Source: Acidimicrobiaceae bacterium (GTDB lineage: Bacteria > Actinomycetota > Acidimicrobiia > Acidimicrobiales > RAAP-2). Taken from it: a DNA stretch of 64,000 nt. The DNA is taken from assembly GCA_003153575.1 (NCBI GenBank), contig PLZW01000012.1:1-64000 (forward strand), written 5' to 3'. Under the pieces are notes generated by a model. It was given only the letters and a program-made list of their open reading frames with translations. It did no database searches and was not told the origin of the DNA. A program made the position numbers and the translations under genes. Position 1 is the stretch's first letter. Each line of letters starts with the position of its first letter. Below are positions 58,399 through 64,000 of this stretch, piece by piece.

Positions 58399-59655
58399 TC
58401 AGCCGGCTGTCAGATGGGCGCTGACCGACTCCCCGACGGCCACGCAGGCGGACAGTGACACGCAGGCCACCCCGGTCAGGGGCAGAGCGACCGACGCCAC
58501 CGGGGCCCGGTGCCATGTGGCGCCCGTTGCGGGGGTCGAGGCGGTCAGCACCACCACGCCGCCTTCCGGGGCGGTGGCCAGCGTGGTCCCGACGGCCACG
58601 CAGGGCCCGGCCCCGCACGACACGCCGAGGAGGTCGGCGGCGGTCGGGGTCACGGGTACCGACGTCCAGGTCCCCCCGCCATTCGGCGAGGTGAGGACCA
58701 CACCCTGGCCCGTCCGGGCACCGCCGACCGCCGTGGCCGTCGTGCCCACCGCCGTGCAGAGGGCGCCGTTGCCGGCGGGTTCGATCGCGGTGGTGGACGG
58801 GGATCCGGACCCGGACACGGACCCGGGGGCCGGCGACCGGCCGGGGGTGCAGTCGATGCCCTGGAGGGCGCCCGTGCCTGGGGGCACGGGCTGGAGCGTC
58901 CAGGTGGTCCCGCCGTCGGCGGTCTGAGCGATGATGCCGATGGCGTGGCCGACGTCGACCGGCTGGGCGGCGGTGGCCCAGCAGTGGGTCCCGTCGGTGC
59001 ACGTCAGAGCCGTGGCGACCGCCGCCTGGGCGGGCAGCGCGCCTCTCGCCACCCAACCCTGCGAGGAGATCGGGGACAGCGTGGTCACCCTGCCCGCCAC
59101 GACCCCGAGCGCGGTACACCGACCCGCGGGCCGGCACTCGACGGCGGTGACGTCGGTGGTCCCGGCGGGCACCGTCTGGAGCACCCAGGTGGTCCCGCCG
59201 TCGGTGGTGGTGAGGACGGCGCCGGGCCCGACCCCGGTCTGGCCCACCTGGCCGACGGCGGTGCACGACCGGGGGGAGGCGCACGCCACCCCGGCGAGGT
59301 AGCCGACCGTCGGAGGGATGGACTGGACGGTCCATGTGGCGCCGCCGTCGGTGGTCGCCACCAGGGCCGGGCCGGAGGAGCCCGACGAGGTGGCCGAAGT
59401 CGACCCGACGGCCCAGCACCGCTTGGCGGTGGCGCAGGCGACCGCCCGCAGCGACTGCACCGGTGGGGGGAGCGTGTCGGTGGTCAGGGTGCCCTGCCAC
59501 GGGGCCAGGGGCTCCGACGCTGTCGGCGTAGAGGCGGCCGAGCCCGTGCGTGGCGATCCCGACCCGCACGCCGCTGTGGTGGCGAGGGCCGCCAGGGCGA
59601 TGACCAGGGCCACGCGCCGGATCGGGGCCGGCGTGGAGGTTCGCAATCCCGGCAC
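58399..59655 (-). CDS. Lipoprotein with Asp-box (BNR-like) repeats and cysteine pairs, 418 aa
   Basis: An exported, lipid-anchored protein. The signal peptide ends with the lipobox TTAAC, followed by a Ser/Thr/Pro linker. The mature part has repeated Asp-box motifs (TTDGGATWTVQ, TTDGGTTWVLQ, TADGGTTWTLQ, SPNGGGTWTSV) that mark blades of sialidase- or photosystem-stability-factor-like propellers. Each blade also carries a conserved cysteine pair spaced eight residues (VACATAKRCWAVG, VACASPRSCTAVG, VECRPAGRCTALG), which should form disulphides outside the cell. Function unknown. ATG at 59655. It is divergent from the marP-like gene. Confidence 0.82.
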   Translation of the reverse strand: MPGLRTSTPAPIRRVALVIALAALATTAACGSGSPRTGSAASTPTASEPLAPWQGTLTTDTLPPPVQSLRAVACATAKRCWAVGSTSATSSGSSGPALVATTDGGATWTVQSIPPTVGYLAGVACASPRSCTAVGQVGQTGVGPGAVLTTTDGGTTWVLQTVPAGTTDVTAVECRPAGRCTALGVVAGRVTTLSPISSQGWVARGALPAQAAVATALTCTDGTHCWATAAQPVDVGHAIGIIAQTADGGTTWTLQPVPPGTGALQGIDCTPGRSPAPGSVSGSGSPSTTAIEPAGNGALCTAVGTTATAVGGARTGQGVVLTSPNGGGTWTSVPVTPTAADLLGVSCGAGPCVAVGTTLATAPEGGVVVLTASTPATGATWHRAPVASVALPLTGVACVSLSACVAVGESVSAHLTAG

Positions 59656-59852
59656 TGCTCACCTCTCTCCCGCCCGTTCGGTGGTCGCGTCGGTCGCGGG
59701 TCCTTGCGGTCCGATCGTCGCAGATTGTGCCACGGACCACCTGCGGCGGCCGGTGATGACGTCGTGTCGCCCACGCCGTCTACCGTGACGTGCGTGGTGG
59801 CCGCCCTCCTCCTCGCCCGGGACGCAGGGACGCGCCGCGGCCCGTCGGCCCG

Positions 59853-61025
59853 GTGAACCTGGTCGACGTGGTCGTCGTGGTGGCGGTCCTGCTGGCCGGT
59901 ATCCAGGGAGCCCGGGTGGGCGCCGTCGTGCAGGTCTGCGCCATCCTCGGCTTCTTCTCCGGTCTCTACGTCGGCGCCCTGCTCGCCTCGCACACCGTGC
60001 GATGGGCCGACTCCCCGACGTCCCGGACGGTGGTGGCCCTCACCACCATGCTCCTGGTCGCCTTCAGCTTCGGGATGGTGGGACGGATCATCGGCGGCAT
60101 GCTCACCCAACGGGTGCGGCGGGGCCCGGCGCGCTCGATCGACGCCGGCGTCGGCGTGCTGGTGGCGACGGCCGCGGCCCTGGTGACGGTCTGGCTGCTG
60201 GCGAGCACCATGGTCACCAGCTCGTCGGTGTCGCTCGACTCGGCCATCCTCCAGTCCCGGATCATCAACGGCTTGGACCGTGTGCTCCCGGCACCGCCCT
60301 CGGTGTTCTTGCAGGCCCAGGGGTTCCTCACCGCCGAAGGCTTTCCGCCGATCATCGCCGCGCTGGCCCCGGCCTCGGCCCGGCCGGTGCCCCTCCCCTC
60401 GGACGCGCTGCTGCGCAGTGCGGCCCTGGCCGCGGGGCGCTCAACCGTGAAAGTGGAAGGGTACGGGTGCGGTGTTCTGCAGGAGGGGTCGGGGTTCGTC
60501 GCCGCCCCCGGACTGGTGGTGACCAACGCCCATGTGGTGGCCGGCATCGCCCAGCCCCGGGTGCAGGTGGGAACCACGGTCATGGCCACCGAGGTGGTGC
60601 TGTTCGACCCGTCCTTCGATCTGGCCGTGCTGCGCGTCCCGGGTCTGTCGGCGCCGACCCTCCATCTCGACCCGGCACCGGTCGGTCGGGGCACCCAGGC
60701 CGCCGTGCTCGGGTTCCCGGGGGGCGGCCCGTTCACGGTTGACGCGGCTGGCGTGATGACCGAGTTCGAGGCCCAGGGCCGGGACATCTACGGCCGCGGG
60801 CTCACGGTGCGCAATGTCTACGAACTCGACGCACTTGTCAGACCGGGCAATTCGGGAGGACCGTTGGTCCTGCCCGACGGTCAAGTGGTCGGCGTCGTGT
60901 TCTCGCGTTCCACGGTGGACCACGCCGTCGGCTACGCCCTGACCTCGCCCGACGTGCTGCCCCGGTTGGCCCGGGCGGAGGTGACCAGCCAGACGGTGTC
61001 CACCGGCGGATGCACCCCGTCCTGA
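59853..61025 (+). CDS. marP: MarP-like membrane serine protease (CvpA-like N-terminus), 390 aa
   Basis: A polytopic membrane protein with a periplasmic trypsin-like protease domain, as in mycobacterial MarP (Rv3671c), which helps cells survive acid and oxidative stress. Four membrane segments occupy about residues 2-140. The protease triad is His in VVTNAHVVAG, Asp in FDPSFDLAVLRV and Ser in RPGNSGGPLVL, all intact. GTG at 59853 is chosen to begin directly before the first membrane segment; an upstream frame from 59790 is basic low-complexity sequence. Length matches MarP (about 397). Confidence 0.88.
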   Translation: MNLVDVVVVVAVLLAGIQGARVGAVVQVCAILGFFSGLYVGALLASHTVRWADSPTSRTVVALTTMLLVAFSFGMVGRIIGGMLTQRVRRGPARSIDAGVGVLVATAAALVTVWLLASTMVTSSSVSLDSAILQSRIINGLDRVLPAPPSVFLQAQGFLTAEGFPPIIAALAPASARPVPLPSDALLRSAALAAGRSTVKVEGYGCGVLQEGSGFVAAPGLVVTNAHVVAGIAQPRVQVGTTVMATEVVLFDPSFDLAVLRVPGLSAPTLHLDPAPVGRGTQAAVLGFPGGGPFTVDAAGVMTEFEAQGRDIYGRGLTVRNVYELDALVRPGNSGGPLVLPDGQVVGVVFSRSTVDHAVGYALTSPDVLPRLARAEVTSQTVSTGGCTPS

Positions 61026-61030
61026 CGGCG

Positions 61031-61042
61031 CCCGACGTCGGG
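61031..61042. other. Perfect 12-bp palindrome between marP-like and GH15 genes
   Basis: CCCGACGTCGGG follows the protease stop by five bases and precedes the GH15 start by 48. It could form a tight hairpin or act as a protein-binding site; too short for a firm call. Confidence 0.3.
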
Positions 61043-61090
61043 TGCGTCGGGGGACGACGGCCGAAGTGCCGGTCGGGCTAGACAGGGGAC

Positions 61091-63211
61091 ATGGCGCTCC
61101 CCATCGAGGACTACGGGATCATCGGCGACCTGCACACCGTCGCCCTCGTCGGCCGTGACGGATCGATCGACTGGCTCTGCCTGCCCCGGTTCGACTCGGG
61201 GTCCTGCTTCGCCAAGCTCCTGGGCAACGACGACCACGGTTCATGGCGCATCGCCCCCAAGGGCGCGGACCGGGCCACGCACCGCCACTACCGGGGCGAG
61301 ACGTTGGTGCTCGAGTCGGAGTTCGTGACCGACGAGGGGACCGTCCGGATCATCGACTGCATGCCGATCCGCCACGAGCACCCCGAGGTGGTCCGGCTGG
61401 TCGAGGGTGTCCGCGGCAAGGTCACCATGGAGATGTCTCTGACCATCAGGTTCGGGTACGGCCAGGTGGTGCCCTGGGTGCGCCGAATCGACGGCACGCT
61501 GACCGCCATCGCCGGTCCTGACGCCCTCTCGCTGTGGACGACCGTCCCGACGCGCGGATGCGACCTGTCGACGGTGGCCGAATTCACGGTGACCGAGGGG
61601 CAGACCGTTCCGTTCTCACTGTCCTGGTTTCCGGCGAGCACCGCCCCGCCCCGACCGGTGGACGCCACGTATGCCATCGCCGACACCGAGCGGTGGTGGC
61701 AGGACTGGGTGGCCCAGTGCACGTATGACGGCGAGTTCCGCGACGCCGTGGTCCGGTCACTGATCACGTTGAAGGCGCTGACCTACGAGCCCACGGGGGG
61801 AATCGTGGCGGCGCCCACCACCTCGCTGCCCGAGACCGTGGGTGGCGGCAGGAACTGGGACTACCGGTTCTGCTGGCTGCGGGATGCGACTCTGACCCTC
61901 GAGTCCCTGATGCGGGGTGGGTTCTACCAGGAGGCCATGGCGTGGCGGACCTGGCTGCTGCGGGCGACGGCGGGCGACCCGTCCCAGATGCAGATCATGT
62001 ACGGGGCGGGGGGCGAGCGACGGCTCGACGAATGGGAGGTCGACTGGCTCCCCGGTTACGAGGGATCCCGACCGGTCCGCATCGGCAACGCTGCGGCCGG
62101 GCAGTTCCAGCTCGATGTCTTCGGCGAAGTGATGTCCGCGCTCTACGAGTCAGCCCACCCCGACGACCCCAACGGCGCGCCGGCCTGGGAGCTGCAGCGG
62201 TCGCTGATGGATTTCCTGGAGGCGGAATGGGGTGAGCCGGACGACGGCATCTGGGAGGTACGTGGCCCACGCCGTCACTTCACCCACTCGAAGGTGATGG
62301 CCTGGGTAGCCATCGACCGCGCCATCAAGACGGTGGAGGAGTTCGGCTTCGACGGACCCGTAGAGCGGTGGAAGGTCATCCGCCAGGAGATCCACGACCA
62401 GGTCTGCGACGAGGGCTTCAACGCCGAACGTGGTTCTTTCACCCAGTCCTACGGGTCCGACGAACTCGACGCCAGCCTGCTGATGATCCCGCTGGTCGGG
62501 TTCCTGCCGGTCACCGACCCCCGGGTGCGGGGCACCATCGAGGCCATCGAGCGGGAGCTGGTGGAGGGGGACTTCGTCCTCCGCTACCGGACCGACGACA
62601 CGGGCGAAGTGGACGGTTTGGCCGGCCGCGAGGGTGCCTTCCTGGCCTGCTCGTTCTGGCTGGTCGACTGCTTGACGCTCCTCGGCCGGGTTCACGATGC
62701 CCGCCGGCTCCTCGATCGGCTCCTCGACCTCCGCAACGACCTCGGCCTGCTGTCCGAGGAGTACGACCCGGTGGCCGGTCGGCTGGTCGGCAACTTCCCC
62801 CAGGCCTTCTCCCACGTGTCGCTCGTCAATTCGGCGGCCAAGATCGCTGGTCACCAAAAGCCCAGCTCCGAGCATCTGTTCCTGGGACTGGCCCGCCAGG
62901 CCGTGGCCGGCCGGATGCCCATGGGCATGCCCGGCCGCCATGTGAGCTCGGCCGACGCTATCCCTGCCCTGCGAGATCTCGTGGGGCGTTCGAAGGCCCG
63001 CTCCCGGCCGACCACGACGGCCAAGCCGCGCCAGCCACCCGTAGCTGTCGTGACGCCGAGGCAGGTGACGTCGGTGAAGAAGGGGACGGCACCGAAGCCG
63101 GCAGCGAAGCTGACGGCGAAGAAGCAAGCACACGTGGCGAAGACGGCGAAGCAGCCGGCCAAGCCGGCGAAGTCGACGAAGGCGACAAAGTCTACGAAGC
63201 GGGTTCGGTGA
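61091..63211 (+). CDS. Glycoside hydrolase family 15 (trehalase/glucoamylase-like) with lysine-rich tail, 706 aa
   Basis: A cytoplasmic GH15 protein with the actinobacterial trehalase architecture: N-terminal beta-sandwich (LPIEDYGIIGDLHTVALVGRDGSIDWLCLPRFDS) and an (alpha/alpha)6 barrel (GGGRNWDYRFCWLRDATLTLESLM, GIWEVRGPRRHFTHSKVMAWVAIDRA, GLLSEEYDP) with both carboxylate regions present. After about residue 640 comes a tail of about 65 residues rich in Lys, Ala, Thr and Pro (repeats like KPAK and KSTK), resembling histone-H1-like proteins, which is not part of the enzyme. ATG at 61091 follows AGGGGA. Trehalose or alpha-glucan hydrolysis is expected. Confidence 0.9.
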   Translation: MALPIEDYGIIGDLHTVALVGRDGSIDWLCLPRFDSGSCFAKLLGNDDHGSWRIAPKGADRATHRHYRGETLVLESEFVTDEGTVRIIDCMPIRHEHPEVVRLVEGVRGKVTMEMSLTIRFGYGQVVPWVRRIDGTLTAIAGPDALSLWTTVPTRGCDLSTVAEFTVTEGQTVPFSLSWFPASTAPPRPVDATYAIADTERWWQDWVAQCTYDGEFRDAVVRSLITLKALTYEPTGGIVAAPTTSLPETVGGGRNWDYRFCWLRDATLTLESLMRGGFYQEAMAWRTWLLRATAGDPSQMQIMYGAGGERRLDEWEVDWLPGYEGSRPVRIGNAAAGQFQLDVFGEVMSALYESAHPDDPNGAPAWELQRSLMDFLEAEWGEPDDGIWEVRGPRRHFTHSKVMAWVAIDRAIKTVEEFGFDGPVERWKVIRQEIHDQVCDEGFNAERGSFTQSYGSDELDASLLMIPLVGFLPVTDPRVRGTIEAIERELVEGDFVLRYRTDDTGEVDGLAGREGAFLACSFWLVDCLTLLGRVHDARRLLDRLLDLRNDLGLLSEEYDPVAGRLVGNFPQAFSHVSLVNSAAKIAGHQKPSSEHLFLGLARQAVAGRMPMGMPGRHVSSADAIPALRDLVGRSKARSRPTTTAKPRQPPVAVVTPRQVTSVKKGTAPKPAAKLTAKKQAHVAKTAKQPAKPAKSTKATKSTKRVR

Positions 63212-63218
63212 CGCAGCC

Positions 63219-64000
63219 ATGAGCGGCGATCACCACCGTGGTCCGGGCGGACACCGCCACCGCCACCCGTTCGGCCCCGACGATGCGACGCCCCCTCCCA
63301 CCGGGAAACGGATTGCCGAGGGGGTACTCGAGCTCGACACGCTGCTCGGTGGATGGGAGCGGGTCACCGCCGGCTATCTGATCGAGGGCGATGCACCGGT
63401 CCTGGTGGAGACGGGTAGCCAGAGCTCGGTACCGGCGCTCCTGGCCCACCTCGACCGGCTCGGCCTCGGCCCCGACGACCTGGCCGGCGTCGTCGTCACC
63501 CACATCCACCTCGACCATGCCGGTGGGGTGGGCGACGTGGCCCGCGCCTTCCCCAAGGCCACCGTCTACGTCCATCCGAAGGGCGCCCGCCACCTTGCCG
63601 ACCCCACCAAGCTCGTCGACTCGGCCGCCCGCGTCTACGGTCCTCTGCTCGATTCCCTCTATGGCCGCCTCGATCCCACCCCCGTCGAGCGCATCCACAT
63701 CCTGGAGGACGGCGAAGAGATCCGGGTCAGCGCCAACCGCTCCCTTACCACCGTCGACTCACCCGGGCACGCCAAGCACCACCTGGCCCTGCACGACAAC
63801 TGGAGCGGGACCCTGTTCGCCGGCGACGCCGTCGGCGTCAAGCTTCCCGACGGGGGAGTGCTGCGGCCGTCTACGCCGCCACCCGATTTCGATCTGACCC
63901 AGGCGCTGCACTCGCTGCAACGGTTCGCCGAGCGCCGGCCCACCGGGCTGGCTCTCGCCCACTACGGCCTGCTGGCCGATCCCCTCGACGTGCTCGACGA
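63219..64000 (+). CDS. MBL-fold metallo-hydrolase, C-terminus cut by window edge
   Basis: A metallo-beta-lactamase-fold hydrolase, 260 residues visible. The metal motif HxHxDH is complete (VVTHIHLDHAGG), and SPGHAKHHLALHD and LFAGDAVGV supply the next histidine and aspartate. The N-terminus is histidine-rich (SGDHHRGPGGHRHRHPF), which could bind metal. The protein resembles the MBL group that includes glyoxalase II-like and beta-CASP-free hydrolases; substrate unknown. ATG at 63219 begins seven bases after the GH15 stop, so the two genes are likely co-transcribed. Confidence 0.87.
   Translation, partial: MSGDHHRGPGGHRHRHPFGPDDATPPPTGKRIAEGVLELDTLLGGWERVTAGYLIEGDAPVLVETGSQSSVPALLAHLDRLGLGPDDLAGVVVTHIHLDHAGGVGDVARAFPKATVYVHPKGARHLADPTKLVDSAARVYGPLLDSLYGRLDPTPVERIHILEDGEEIRVSANRSLTTVDSPGHAKHHLALHDNWSGTLFAGDAVGVKLPDGGVLRPSTPPPDFDLTQALHSLQRFAERRPTGLALAHYGLLADPLDVLD

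Overview
The window is 64 kb of very GC-rich, gene-dense chromosomal DNA that looks actinobacterial. A gene matching S-(hydroxymethyl)mycothiol dehydrogenase (54267-55355) points to a mycothiol-using actinomycete, and a MarP-type membrane serine protease, a Cfp30B-like VOC protein and wax ester synthase/DGAT paralogues fit. Three exported proteins carry a 42-residue GYW...DGG.FAFGDA repeat that I associate with Acidimicrobiia, so an Acidimicrobiia-like bacterium is my best guess (inference, no phylogeny). I found no rRNA, tRNA, CRISPR, insertion sequence or prophage. Genes are mostly ordinary housekeeping, catabolic and cell-envelope genes in short operons.

Layout. 0-8 kb: partial acyl-CoA carboxylase, a repeat-propeller protein, a cupin, a DUF4234 membrane protein, a frameshifted D-threonine-aldolase-like gene, a hexapeptide acetyltransferase, an NrtR-like regulator with two GTCA-N3-TGAC sites, a parS-like site in the same spacer, and rlmN. 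8-11 kb: a radical SAM/SPASM gene preceded by a hairpin and an 18-codon ORF, then csoR and a permease with a C-terminal YHS domain behind an ATACCC/GGGTAT operator. 11-24.5 kb: acyl-CoA dehydrogenase, L-serine dehydratase, VOC protein, aldehyde dehydrogenase, a GH43-like propeller protein, a secernin-type C69 peptidase, SRPBCC, phosphatase and SDR genes, a TMEM175-like channel, an ArsR/SRPBCC pair with an operator on its start codon, and a DUF3089 lipoprotein. 24.5-35 kb: a frameshifted GGDEF/EAL gene, an SDR and two tail-to-tail amidohydrolases, an acetoacetate-decarboxylase-family gene, panD, a phosphoribosyltransferase-hydrolase fusion and a lipoprotein hydrolase.

35-47 kb: a secreted GH3 enzyme, a small secreted protein behind four 11-bp repeats, then a divergent neutral-lipid locus (hydrolase, WS/DGAT, P450 and DUF3293 leftward; fatty acyl-CoA ligase and a second WS/DGAT rightward). 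47-56 kb: a large secreted HEHNE/PKD/propeller protein, a Rieske oxygenase - 2-hydroxyacid dehydrogenase - hydrolase operon facing a crotonase, and mscR facing a TetR gene. 56-64 kb: PLP decarboxylase, methyltransferase, Asp-box lipoprotein, MarP-like protease, a GH15 enzyme with a lysine-rich tail, and an MBL hydrolase cut by the window end.

The points most worth a second look are the propeller repeat reused behind three different N-terminal regions, the 11-bp phased repeats at 38259-38302, the NrtR-like sites and parS-like site in one spacer, the coupled short ORF ahead of the radical SAM gene, and the apparently leaderless, operator-covered arsR. Two otherwise intact genes carry single-base frameshifts, which may be assembly errors.
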